A DNA stretch of 34,743 nucleotides from JBOGWY01 sp050694015 (GTDB lineage: Bacteria; Actinomycetota; CADDZG01; WHSQ01), in the NCBI GenBank assembly GCA_050694015.1, contig JBOGWY010000237.1, positions 1-34,743 on the forward strand, read 5' to 3'. A program made the translations under genes and the position numbers. The notes below the pieces were generated by a model. It did not search any database. It saw only the letters and a list, made by a program, of their open reading frames with translations, and was not told the DNA's origin. Below, one piece after another: positions 16,871 through 24,571 of the stretch. Every line of letters starts with the position of its first letter. The first letter of the stretch is position 1.

Positions 16871-19374
16871 CGTGCCGATCGCTCCCTCGTCAGCAGCGCG
16901 ACCTGGAAACGCGACAACAGGTAACCCAGCGGTATGTCGCGGCCGTCGAAGGAGTCACCGGTGAACTCGTCGCGCCAGCGCCCCTCCGGGAGCCGCACGG
17001 TGGTGTCGTCCCATTCCCCGCCGATCGAGAGCACCAGCCGTGGCACGATCGTGACGACCTCACCGCTGCGGCAGAAACCAACCGCGTGCTGCGCCTTCGA
17101 ACCCGTCACCGTCAGTGGTTCGTAGGGGCCGAGGAAGGGTTCTGGACGCCGGCGCCGCGCGCGCAACGCGCGCATCGTCACGTACAGCTTCGGCCCCCCG
17201 GCATCGACCTCGGCCCACGCTTGTTCGGGAGACGCATTCCGCAGCTCGGAAAGGAGGCGACGCCTGTGGTCGAAGTCGACGGGGCGACGGTTGTCGGGAT
17301 CAACGAGGCTGAGATCCCAGAGCTCCTGGCCCTGATAGACGTCGGGCATACCGGGCGCCGTGAGCTTGATCAGCGTTTGGGCCATCGACGTAACCCAGCC
17401 CGGATGAACGAGCGGGCGAACGAACTCGCCGATCTGCTCCATGAGACGCTCGTCGTCCATCACACTGCGTACGAAGGACTCGAGGGCAGTGTCGTACTCG
17501 ACGTTCGGGTCGATCCACGACGTGTGGGCTTTGGCCTCCTTCGCAGACTTCGCCATGAACTCGACCATGCGATCGGTCGAGATCGGCCACGCTCCGACGA
17601 GCGTCTGGAACATCAGGTACTCGTCGTCGCGCGAGGGGTCTCGCCCCTTCCGGTGGCGCTGCGCGTGCTCGGAGAACCGCTCGAGAGCATCGCCCCATCG
17701 CTCCGGGATCTCCGATAGCAGCCCGATGCGTGCGCGGATGTCCTCGCTGCGCTTCGTGTCGTGGGTCGATGTCGTCAACATCGAGTGAGGCCACTTCTCC
17801 TGGGCCCGGATCATGAGCCGGTGGAACTCGTCGGGCGCGATCCCGAAGCGTGTCGGATCGCCTCCGACCTCGTTCAGGGAGACGAGACGGTTGAACCTGT
17901 AGAACAACGTGTCCTCGACGCCTTTGGCCATCACCGGCCCCGAGATCTGCTGGAACCGCATCGCGAGCTCGCCTTCGGAGGATCCTTCGATCCGCAACAG
18001 CAAGAGGTCGGCGAGGAACGAGAACAGTTCGGGATCGAGATCCGGTCTCCGCCCCCGAGCGGTCTCCGTCGCTTCGACCACCCAACGTTCGTCCTGGGAC
18101 GTCACCGAGCCGGTGCGCACGTTCACGTAGGTCCGGTAGACCGGGAACGCGGCGATCGTCTCGGCGAGCGAATGGCGGAGTTCGAAGCGGGTGAAATCGC
18201 GGTGCCGGCGATGGAGCTCGCATACGTGTTGGAACAGATCCGTGAGCCGGTCGAGATCGGTCGCCAGCTCGGTCCGCATCATGAGGAGCTTCGCGGCGTG
18301 TCTCTGCCCCTCGATGTCGGCGGATTCGCCGGTGAAGTTTTCGTACACCTCCGTGATCGGTTTCTCACCGTTGGGATCGATGAAGACACCTCCGACGACG
18401 TTGAGGAACTCATAACCGGTCGTGCCTTCGACCGGCCAGTGGGGCAGCTCCTCTTCGGATTCGAGGATCTTCTCGACGACGATGTAGGCGTTGCCGGCTT
18501 CGTGTCGTAGTCGCGCGAGGTACGTGTCGGGCTCGCGCAGACCGTCGATGTGATCGATGCGCAGACCCTGAAGGCGTCCTTGGTCGATGAGGCTGAGCAC
18601 CAGCTCGTGCACGTGGTCGAAAACCATCGGATTCTCCATACGGAGCGCTACAAGATCGTTGATCGCGAAGAATCGCCGGTAGTTCAGCTCGTATCCGGCG
18701 GTCTTCCACAGGGCGAGGCGGTAGTGCTGCTGCTCGAGCAGGTCGTGCAGAGCTTCGACGTCGGCGTTGATGCGCGCGATGACTTCTTGGATCGGTACGT
18801 CGTAACCACGAACACCTTCCAGTGACACGAGGGAGATCGGATAGACGTGGTCGTAGTAGCGGACCACCACCTCGCCTTGATCGAGCGCGAGCTCGAGCTC
18901 GCCGTTCTCCAGCACGCGGCCGTAGTGGTCGGCCAGGATCGGGACCAGGACCTTGCGATCGAGTTTCTCGCCGTGCGGTTCCCATTCGATGTCGAAATAC
19001 GGGGCGAACTGGCTCGAGCGACCGTTACGCAGGACCTCCCACCACCAGTGGTTGGCACGTTCGGCGACGGTCATGTGGTTGGGCACCACGTCGAGGACGT
19101 GGCCCATGCCGCGCTCGGCCAGCGCGTCGACCATGCGGGCGTGTGCCTGCTCGCCGCCCAGTTCGACGGAGATGCGCCGATGGTTCACGACGTCGTACCC
19201 ATGCATGCTGCCGGGACGCGCCTGCAGGTACGGCGAGCAGTACAGGTCGCTTATCCCGAGTTCGTCGAGGTAGTCGACGATGGCGGCGGTATCGTCGAGC
19301 GTGAAGCCGGCGTGCAGTTGGACGCGATAGGTCGCGCGCGGCACGTACCGGTCCGTCGGGGTTGTACTAGACAC
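16867..19374 (-). CDS. treY: Malto-oligosyltrehalose synthase TreY
   Basis: An 835-residue GH13_26 enzyme (EC 5.4.99.15) that converts the reducing-end alpha-1,4 link of a glucan chain to the alpha,alpha-1,1 link of trehalose. Signature stretches are RATYRVQLHAGFTLDD at the N-terminus, SPYLQARPGSMHGYDVV, DVVPNHM, FFAINDLVALRMENP, GLRIDHIDGLREP (nucleophile Asp), YIVVEKIL (acid/base Glu) and TSTHDTKRSEDIRAR. MAKGVEDTLFYRFNRL is diagnostic for TreY. It begins with GTG at 19374, overlapping the glgX stop by 8 bp, and overlaps treZ by ATGA, so glgX-treY-treZ is one translationally coupled unit. Length is within the family range. Substrate supply would come from GlgX-debranched glucan. Confidence 0.96.
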   Translation of the reverse strand: MSSTTPTDRYVPRATYRVQLHAGFTLDDTAAIVDYLDELGISDLYCSPYLQARPGSMHGYDVVNHRRISVELGGEQAHARMVDALAERGMGHVLDVVPNHMTVAERANHWWWEVLRNGRSSQFAPYFDIEWEPHGEKLDRKVLVPILADHYGRVLENGELELALDQGEVVVRYYDHVYPISLVSLEGVRGYDVPIQEVIARINADVEALHDLLEQQHYRLALWKTAGYELNYRRFFAINDLVALRMENPMVFDHVHELVLSLIDQGRLQGLRIDHIDGLREPDTYLARLRHEAGNAYIVVEKILESEEELPHWPVEGTTGYEFLNVVGGVFIDPNGEKPITEVYENFTGESADIEGQRHAAKLLMMRTELATDLDRLTDLFQHVCELHRRHRDFTRFELRHSLAETIAAFPVYRTYVNVRTGSVTSQDERWVVEATETARGRRPDLDPELFSFLADLLLLRIEGSSEGELAMRFQQISGPVMAKGVEDTLFYRFNRLVSLNEVGGDPTRFGIAPDEFHRLMIRAQEKWPHSMLTTSTHDTKRSEDIRARIGLLSEIPERWGDALERFSEHAQRHRKGRDPSRDDEYLMFQTLVGAWPISTDRMVEFMAKSAKEAKAHTSWIDPNVEYDTALESFVRSVMDDERLMEQIGEFVRPLVHPGWVTSMAQTLIKLTAPGMPDVYQGQELWDLSLVDPDNRRPVDFDHRRRLLSELRNASPEQAWAEVDAGGPKLYVTMRALRARRRRPEPFLGPYEPLTVTGSKAQHAVGFCRSGEVVTIVPRLVLSIGGEWDDTTVRLPEGRWRDEFTGDSFDGRDIPLGYLLSRFQVALLTRERSAR

Positions 19375-21481
19375 GGCGCAGCACCATCACGCTGCGACTC
19401 TCGACGGGGAATGGCTCTCCGGACTTGTGGAACACGGTGTCCTCCTCCAGCGTCGGATCCGCGGTATCGAGGACCGGCGTCCACGCGTCGCCCCAGTCGC
19501 TCGCCGGCGCGGTGAAGTGCACGACGTCGTCGTGCGCGTTGAACAGCAGCAGGAACGTGTCGTCGATCACCGGACGGCCCTGCGCGTCCGGATCCGGCAA
19601 CTCGTCGCCGTTGAGGAACATCGCGATCGAGCGGGCGAAGCCCGAATCCCACTCGTCCGGCGTCATCTCGTCTCCATCGGGCTTGAACCAGTGGATGTCA
19701 CGGACCCCCGAGCCGTAGATCTCCCGGCCGCGGAACCATTTCCGGCGCCGAAACACCGGGTGCCGATCGCGGAACGACATGAGACGTCGCGTGAAGCCCA
19801 GTAGCGAGATGTTCTCGTCGCGCTGACTCCAGTCGTAGTAGGAGATCTGGTTGTCCTGACAGTACGCGTTGTTGTTCCCGAACTGAGTGCGACCCATCTC
19901 GTCGCCCCCGAGGAACATCGGGACACCTTGTGAGAGAGCGATCGTCGTGAGAAAGTTGCGCTTCTGCCGCTCGCGGAGAGCGATGACATCGGGATCGTCG
20001 GTGTCTCCCTCGGCGCCGCAGTTCCACGACCGGTTGTGGCCCTCGCCGTCGCTATTGCCCTCGCCGTTGGCCTCGTTGTGTTTCTCGTTGTACGAGACCA
20101 GGTCGTTGAGGGTGAAGCCGTCGTGCGCGGTGACGAAGTTGATGCTCGCATACGGCTTCCGTCCGTCGTTCGCGTAGAGGTCCGAGCTTCCCGTGATGCG
20201 CGCGGCGAACTCCGGCAACGCGGCAGGTTCGCCACGCCAGAAGTCGCGTACGGTGTCGCGGAACTTGCCGTTCCACTCCGACCACAGCGGCGGGAAGTTG
20301 CCGACCTGGTAGCCGCCGTCGCCGACATCCCATGGCTCCGCGATCAGCTTCATCGTGGAGAGCACGGGATCCTGGTGGATGATGTCGAAGAACGAGTGGA
20401 GACGGTCGACCTCGTACAGACCGCGCGCCAGGGCGCTCGCCAGGTCGAACCGGAACCCGTCGACGTGCATCTCGATGGCCCAGTAGCGCAAGCTATCCAT
20501 GATCAGCATCAGTACCTGCGGATGGCGCACGTTCAGCGTGTTGCCCGTGCCGGTGAAATCCATGTAGTACCGCTCATCGCCTTCGACGAGGCGGTAGTAC
20601 GCGGGGTTGTCTATCCCTTTGAGCGAGAGTGTCGGGCCGAGATGGTTGCCCTCTGCGGTGTGGTTGTAGACGACGTCGAGGATCACTTCGATGCCGGCGT
20701 CATGCATCGCTTTGACCATCTGTTTGAACTCGTTGACTTGCTCGCCGCGCCCTCCGGCGGAGCTGTAACCCGAGTAGGGCGCGAAGTAACCGATCGAGTC
20801 GTAACCCCAGTAATTCCGCAACCCCTTGTCGAGCAGGTGTTGGGGATGGATGAAGTGATGCACCGGTAAGAGTTCGATCGCCGTGACGTCGAGCAATTGC
20901 AGATGCTCGATCGCGGTGGGGTGGGCGAGGCCGGCGTAGGTCCCGCGTAGCTCCGGCGGGATCCCCGGGTTGGTGACCGTGAATCCCTTGACGTGGGTCT
21001 CGTAGATCACGGTCTCGTGGAAGGGCGTGTTCGGTCGCTTGTCGTCGCCCCAGTAGAAGGAGCCGTCGATGACGACGCCCTTGGGGATGCGGGCGGCGTC
21101 GTCGGCGTTGTTGTAGGAGAGGTCTTGGTTCGGATCGTCGAACGCGTAGCCGAACACGTCCGGCCCCCACTCCACGTCGCCCTCGATCGCCTTCGCGTAA
21201 GGATCGATCAGCAACTTCGAGTCGTTGAAACGCCCTCCGTGCTCCGGCACGAACGGTCCCTTCACGCGGTAGCCGTAGCGCGTGCCGGGACCTAAGCCGG
21301 CCAGGAAACCGTGCCACACGAATGCCGTGACCTCGCGTAGCGGCACACGGGTCTCGCTCCCATCGTCGTCGAAGAGGCACAGATCCACACCCTCGGCGTG
21401 CTCCGAGAAGAGCGCGAAGTTGGTCCCTGCACCGTCCCAGGTCGCGCCAAGAGGGTATGGCTGCCCGGGCCAGACATCCAT
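19367..21481 (-). CDS. glgX: Glycogen debranching enzyme GlgX
   Basis: A 704-residue GH13_11 isoamylase-type enzyme (EC 3.2.1.196 group) that hydrolyses alpha-1,6 branches, typically of phosphorylase limit dextrin. It has an N-terminal CBM48-type domain (PLGATWDGAGTNFALFSEHA), then IYETHVKGFTVTNPG, AIELLPVHHF, DVVYNHTAEGN, DGFRFDLASALAR with the nucleophile Asp, LIAEPWDVGDGGYQVGNF with the acid/base Glu, and FVTAHDGFTLNDLVSY. The cluster NYWGYDSIGYFAP and GGDEMGRTQFGNNNAYCQ is typical of GlgX. The ATG at 21481 lacks a Shine-Dalgarno; TAGGGT ends six bases before it, suggesting a leaderless transcript. First gene of glgX-treY-treZ, divergent from the zinc-ribbon gene across a 23-bp tandem repeat. 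Confidence 0.96.
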   Translation of the reverse strand: MDVWPGQPYPLGATWDGAGTNFALFSEHAEGVDLCLFDDDGSETRVPLREVTAFVWHGFLAGLGPGTRYGYRVKGPFVPEHGGRFNDSKLLIDPYAKAIEGDVEWGPDVFGYAFDDPNQDLSYNNADDAARIPKGVVIDGSFYWGDDKRPNTPFHETVIYETHVKGFTVTNPGIPPELRGTYAGLAHPTAIEHLQLLDVTAIELLPVHHFIHPQHLLDKGLRNYWGYDSIGYFAPYSGYSSAGGRGEQVNEFKQMVKAMHDAGIEVILDVVYNHTAEGNHLGPTLSLKGIDNPAYYRLVEGDERYYMDFTGTGNTLNVRHPQVLMLIMDSLRYWAIEMHVDGFRFDLASALARGLYEVDRLHSFFDIIHQDPVLSTMKLIAEPWDVGDGGYQVGNFPPLWSEWNGKFRDTVRDFWRGEPAALPEFAARITGSSDLYANDGRKPYASINFVTAHDGFTLNDLVSYNEKHNEANGEGNSDGEGHNRSWNCGAEGDTDDPDVIALRERQKRNFLTTIALSQGVPMFLGGDEMGRTQFGNNNAYCQDNQISYYDWSQRDENISLLGFTRRLMSFRDRHPVFRRRKWFRGREIYGSGVRDIHWFKPDGDEMTPDEWDSGFARSIAMFLNGDELPDPDAQGRPVIDDTFLLLFNAHDDVVHFTAPASDWGDAWTPVLDTADPTLEEDTVFHKSGEPFPVESRSVMVLRRV

Positions 21482-21487
21482 GGCCGC

Positions 21488-21493
21488 ACCCTA
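21488..21493 (-). promoter_or_regulatory. Putative leaderless -10 box of glgX
   Basis: TAGGGT on the minus strand fits TANNNT and is followed by GCGGCC and then the ATG, which puts the transcription start at the first base of the coding region. The -35 zone is occupied by the tandem 23-bp repeats. Confidence 0.4.
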
Positions 21494-21494
21494 C

Positions 21495-21563
21495 GGGGTG
21501 GGTGGGGGAACGAACGCGGGGTGGGTGGGGGAACGAACGCGGGGTGGGCGGGATGCAACGGCG
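21495..21563. repeat. Two perfect and one degenerate 23-bp tandem repeats in a divergent promoter
   Basis: Copies at 21495-21517 and 21518-21540 are identical 23-mers; each begins ggggtgggt and ends gaacgaacgc. A third, degenerate copy starts at 21541 with ggggtgggcggga. The unit is close to two DNA turns, so copies would face the same side of the helix. The array fills the 93 bp between the -10 boxes of glgX and the zinc-ribbon gene. The plus strand has several G-runs of three to five, enough for a G-quadruplex across two copies. Confidence 0.9.
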
Positions 21564-21573
21564 CGACGGGCGG

Positions 21574-21579
21574 TAACTT
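21574..21579 (+). promoter_or_regulatory. Putative leaderless -10 box of the zinc-ribbon gene
   Basis: TAACTT is followed by seven bases and then the ATG at 21587, fitting TANNNT with start-codon transcription. No Shine-Dalgarno is visible upstream of that ATG. Confidence 0.4.
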
Positions 21580-21586
21580 GTGTTTC

Positions 21587-22312
21587 ATGCCCGCCACCGT
21601 CGAGCCCGCCGTCCTCGAGCGCCTTCTCGAACTGCAGGCCGAAGACTCGGCGATCAGACGCCTGCACGAACGGCGCGCGTCGCTGCCGGAGGCCGCTCGA
21701 CTGGCCGAAGTGAACGACCAGCTCGCGGAGCTCAACGCGGACGTCGAGATCGCGACGAAGCAGCACGACGAGATCGCTCGCGAACAGGACCGGCTCGAAG
21801 GCGAGATCGAACTCGTCGAGCAGAAGATCGCCCGCGAGGAAGAGCGCATGTACTCGGGCGGTGTCTCGAACCCGAAGGAGCTGTCTGCGCTTCAAGCCGA
21901 GGTCGCGTCGCTGAAGAAGAAGAAGTCGTCGATCGAGGACGAGCTGATCGAGGTCATGGACCAGCGCGAGCACGCGTCGAGCACGCTCGAGTCACTGACC
22001 CAGGAACGGACCACGGCGAGCGGAGAGGCCGACCAACTCAACCAGCAGGTCACTACGCTCACCGGCGATATCGAGGTGGAACTACAGAAGCACGAGAGTG
22101 CTCGGGCCGACATCGTTCCGGATATCCCTGCCGACCTCCTCTCGATGTACGACAAGCTCCGGGAGCAGAAGGCGGGCGTGGGCGCCGCTCGGCTCGAGTC
22201 GGGCACGTGTCAGGGCTGTCATACGAAGCTCCCTGCGAAAGAGGTCGAGCGGATGCGCGCCGAGGGGGGCCTTCAGCGTTGCGACAACTGCCGCCGCATC
22301 CTCGTCGTCTGA
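21587..22312 (+). CDS. Coiled-coil zinc-ribbon protein (DUF164/CdsZ-like)
   Basis: A 241-residue protein of the C4-type zinc-ribbon family formerly called DUF164. Residues 10-185 are a long charged coiled-coil hairpin with heptad-like Leu/Ile spacing, interrupted by the conserved YSGGVSNPKELSALQAE turn (about residues 85-101). The C-terminus is a zinc ribbon with Cys208-X2-Cys211 and Cys232-X2-Cys235. Such proteins are soluble, thought to bind nucleic acid or partner proteins, and in actinobacteria usually lie next to an RNase HI gene, as here. The ATG at 21587 is used because the upstream frame to 21398 runs antisense through glgX and the repeat array. A leaderless start is likely. Family identification is strong; molecular role is not settled. 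Confidence 0.9.
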   Translation: MPATVEPAVLERLLELQAEDSAIRRLHERRASLPEAARLAEVNDQLAELNADVEIATKQHDEIAREQDRLEGEIELVEQKIAREEERMYSGGVSNPKELSALQAEVASLKKKKSSIEDELIEVMDQREHASSTLESLTQERTTASGEADQLNQQVTTLTGDIEVELQKHESARADIVPDIPADLLSMYDKLREQKAGVGAARLESGTCQGCHTKLPAKEVERMRAEGGLQRCDNCRRILVV

Positions 22313-22328
22313 GATCGTCCCGACGGCG

Positions 22329-22781
22329 ATGAAAGGTTCTCTGTTCACCGACGGCGGCGCGCGGGGTAATCCCGGTCCGGCCGGGGTCGGCGTCGTGTTG
22401 ATGGATGATTCCGGCGACGTGATCGGCGAGGTCGCCGAGAGCATCGGTATCGCGACGAATAACGTCGCCGAATACAAAGCGTTGATCGCCGGACTCGAAC
22501 TCGCGCTCGCGAAGGGGATCACCGATATCGAGATCTTCATGGACTCGGAGCTCGTCGTCTCGCAGATCAAGGGCGAGTGGAAGATCAAGAAGGATACGCT
22601 GCGGCCGCTCGCGGTCCAGGCGCGCGCGCTCATGAACAAGTTCGACAGCTTCTCGATCGCCCACGTCCGGCGTGAGGGCAACGCCGATGCCGACAAGCTC
22701 GCGAATCAGGGGATGGACGCCGCGCAGCTCGATGCCGAACTCGACCGGGAGGACCCGGGCCAGACATCGTTCTTCCAATGA
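22329..22781 (+). CDS. rnhA: Ribonuclease HI
   Basis: A 150-residue RNase H type I domain (EC 3.1.26.4) that cleaves the RNA strand of RNA/DNA hybrids using two metal ions. The active-site carboxylates are visible: Asp8 in FTDGGARGNPGPAG, Glu48 in TNNVAEYKAL, Asp72 in MDSELVV and Asp122 in GNADADKLAN. The short form with no basic protrusion matches the archaeal/actinobacterial (Sulfolobus-like) type rather than E. coli RnhA. The ATG at 22329 lies 16 bp after the zinc-ribbon gene; the frame to 22098 upstream lies within that gene. It overlaps the next gene by ATGA. In many actinobacteria a phosphatase domain is fused to the C-terminus (RnhA/CobC type); here the protein ends with a short acidic tail, so that fusion is absent. 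Confidence 0.95.
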   Translation: MKGSLFTDGGARGNPGPAGVGVVLMDDSGDVIGEVAESIGIATNNVAEYKALIAGLELALAKGITDIEIFMDSELVVSQIKGEWKIKKDTLRPLAVQARALMNKFDSFSIAHVRREGNADADKLANQGMDAAQLDAELDREDPGQTSFFQ

Positions 22782-23302
22782 TCCTCTGGCACCTCGGCCT
22801 CGCGACCGTCATCGTCTACGTGACCCTCGGACGGCGACGGATCGACTACCGCTACATCCTGCTCGGCGCGGTGCTACCGGACGTCGTCGACGGCATCCTG
22901 GGACTGTTCGTGTTCGACGGCCCCTCGGGCCGGTGGATCGCACATTCTCTGCTCGCGAACGTCGCGGTGACGGTCGCGATCATCCTGCTGCTCCGCGGAG
23001 AGACGCGGCTCGCCGTCTTCGGGATCGGCGTCGGGTGGCTGACGCATCTCGTCGGCGACGCGATGTGGGATGCGCCGCAGACGTTCTTCTGGCCGCTCGC
23101 GGGCACCGAGTTCGCTGCGGGTGGGCGAGGAGCGACCGAGCCGTACTCGTGGGACCTGTTCAGGGCACCCCTCGACCACGTATGGGTGTGGGTGGGGGAG
23201 CTCGTCGGGCTCGCGATCCTGGCGTGGTTCTGGATCGCGTTCCAACTAGGCGACCCCGAACGCCGCAAGTTGTTCCTGAAAGACGGCTACCTGAGGCCCT
23301 AG
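22778..23302 (+). CDS. YdjM/DUF457-like membrane-bound putative metal-dependent hydrolase
   Basis: A 174-residue membrane protein with about four hydrophobic segments (near residues 3-17, 55-72, 78-95 and 133-155). It carries the spaced polar residues of the YdjM/DUF457 family in or near the membrane: His5 in WHLGLA, Pro34-Asp35 and Asp38 in VLPDVVDG, His56 in IAHSLL, and His90/Asp94 in WLTHLVGDAMW. In this family the His/Asp set is thought to bind metal; enzymatic activity is largely unproven. The ATG at 22778 overlaps the RNase HI stop by ATGA, so it belongs to the zinc-ribbon/rnhA operon. It converges on the GAF-like gene with 13 bp between stops and no terminator hairpin. Confidence 0.75.
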   Translation: MILWHLGLATVIVYVTLGRRRIDYRYILLGAVLPDVVDGILGLFVFDGPSGRWIAHSLLANVAVTVAIILLLRGETRLAVFGIGVGWLTHLVGDAMWDAPQTFFWPLAGTEFAAGGRGATEPYSWDLFRAPLDHVWVWVGELVGLAILAWFWIAFQLGDPERRKLFLKDGYLRP

Positions 23303-23315
23303 AGCTACCGTGTGG

Positions 23316-24221
23316 CTACCAGCGGGGGCGGCCGGTGCGGCGTCGTGCGGTGGGGATCGTCGCGGCCGCCGGGAGCGTTGACGCCGTCGCCGGCATCGCG
23401 ATCGCGGGCTCGTCGGATATCTGCGTCATCGGCTCCGGAGCGGGCTTCGGCGCGACGCCGGACACACCGTTCTGCGAGGCCTGCGCCTCGATTCCGTTCT
23501 GCGAGGCCTCCGCCTCGCGACGGCGCATCTCGAGCTCCGCGGCGAGGTGGGTGGCCGTCGCTTCCTGACGGGCCAGCATGCGGGCCTTCTCGAGCGCGGT
23601 GCCGGCCTCGCGCGCGAAGCGCGTGACGGCCTCGTAGCGGATCGCGTCGAGGTCGGTCCGTCCCTCCTTCAGCACGATCTCGATCTCCCCGAGGCGCTTC
23701 CCGTCGCTCAGGAGCGGCAGGCAGAGCGTGAACGACGCGCCCTTGCGGTCCCAGCGCGGCTTCAACGGCACGCGCGTGCGCTCGATCGTGATGTCTGCGC
23801 CCTGCTCCCAGCAATCGACCCGGGCGCTCGCGGCGTCGGCCAGTTCGACCGCGGTCTCGGCGATGACGTCGAGCACGCCGTCGACCGCGACGGGGGTCGC
23901 GACGCGGTTGCAGGCATCGAGCAAGGAGCCGAGGGCGTGGAGGCGGCCTCGGAACGACGAGATCAGGATCTCCTGCTGCGTGAGCTGTTCCTCGGCCTCG
24001 CGCAGGCTCTTGTCTTTCTCGCGGACCAGGAAGATGAACCCGATCGACAGTCCCAGGATGCCGAGCCGGATCGCGACCGGGGTGCGGGTGAGGGGCTCGA
24101 AGAAGGAGGGACCGAGAAGGCTGAAGGCCGCCACGAGTACCGCAAACCCGGTCAAAACGACGAAAACCGCCGTGAGAAGTCGCGATCTGTCGCTCTCGAT
24201 CCGGGCGCGACTGACTTCCAC
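23316..24221 (-). CDS. Two-TM GAF-like sensor protein without an output domain
   Basis: A 301-residue protein. Two hydrophobic helices (about residues 14-37 and 46-66) are followed by a charged coiled coil (VREKDKSLREAEEQLTQQ) and a GAF-like domain from about 90 to 220 (LDACNRVATPVAVDGVLDVIAETAVEL, then FTLCLPLLSDGKRLGEIEIVL). The remainder is a low-complexity Ala/Pro tail containing a duplicated nine-residue unit with ASQNG. No kinase, cyclase, GGDEF or HD domain follows, so it may sense through GAF and signal by protein contact. The GTG at 24221 has AGGAG seven bases upstream, and a CATTAT -10-like box lies 14 bases further. It is divergent from the cobalamin riboswitch operon across 350 bp. 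The GAF assignment is by pattern, moderate confidence. Confidence 0.7.
   Translation of the reverse strand: MEVSRARIESDRSRLLTAVFVVLTGFAVLVAAFSLLGPSFFEPLTRTPVAIRLGILGLSIGFIFLVREKDKSLREAEEQLTQQEILISSFRGRLHALGSLLDACNRVATPVAVDGVLDVIAETAVELADAASARVDCWEQGADITIERTRVPLKPRWDRKGASFTLCLPLLSDGKRLGEIEIVLKEGRTDLDAIRYEAVTRFAREAGTALEKARMLARQEATATHLAAELEMRRREAEASQNGIEAQASQNGVSGVAPKPAPEPMTQISDEPAIAMPATASTLPAAATIPTARRRTGRPRW
23467..23520. repeat. 27-bp tandem duplication inside the GAF-like gene
   Basis: Units at 23467-23493 and 23494-23520 match in 23 of their first 24 bases, both starting ccgttctgcgaggcct. The period keeps frame and gives two nine-residue copies containing ASQNG in the disordered tail. It looks like a recent slippage product. 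Confidence 0.85.
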
Positions 24222-24241
24222 GTGGCGGCTCCTGTGGCTAG

Positions 24242-24258
24242 ATAATGCTGACTAGTCA
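24242..24258 (-). promoter_or_regulatory. Putative promoter of the GAF-like gene with a 10-bp palindrome
   Basis: CATTAT on the minus strand (24247-24242) would serve as a -10 box about 20 bases before the GTG at 24221. Immediately upstream, TGACTAGTCA at 24249-24258 is a perfect palindrome and could be an operator, though a 10-bp palindrome also occurs by chance. Confidence 0.35.
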
Positions 24259-24338
24259 TACGGCAGATTCGCCCCCGTCCTTTAGCGCGGAGCGCGTTCT
24301 CCCAGCCGTCCGACCTGTCGCCCGCAGGAGGGGTGGAG

Positions 24339-24344
24339 TAGATT
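24339..24344 (+). promoter_or_regulatory. Putative -10 box for the riboswitch leader
   Basis: TAGATT fits TANNNT and lies just ahead of the first conserved riboswitch segment, giving a predicted transcription start near 24351. No clear -35 is seen. Confidence 0.35.
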
Positions 24345-24460
24345 GCTCCGGTTAGCGCGTCGCTGTCGGGGAAGTCCGGTCGGAATCCGGCGCTGTCCCG
24401 CAACTGTGGTCCCGTCCCTCACCGGACGGGTGAGCCAGGAACCCGCACGGCGCATCTGGC
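24345..24460 (+). promoter_or_regulatory. Cobalamin (adenosylcobalamin-type) riboswitch
   Basis: The aptamer core is recognisable: GGGGAAGTCCGGT, then GGAATCCGGCGCTGTCCCG, CAACTGTGGTCC, and the B12-box-like GAGCCAGGAACCCGC at 24432-24446. Limits are approximate. The expression platform probably runs to the btuF start: a 6-bp stem (24539-24544 with 24551-24556, loop CGAGGA) ends just before the btuF Shine-Dalgarno GGGAG at 24561-24565, which favours control of translation initiation. In this family cobalamin binding represses the downstream genes, here all nine import and late-biosynthesis genes. The whole 350-bp gap 24222-24571 is accounted for by this leader and the divergent GAF-gene promoter. 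Confidence 0.93.
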
Positions 24461-24571
24461 CCCAGACCTTCGAGGCAGAGGTATGGGCCGGGATCGAGCT
24501 TCCATGGCTCCCGGCGACCGCTCCTCGAGGTCGCTGCAGTCCGGCGAGGACCGGACGGAAGGGAGCACGTC

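Noticed and set aside
21495..21563. CRISPR-like array
   Set aside because: The units abut with no spacers and no cas genes are present; it is a tandem promoter repeat.
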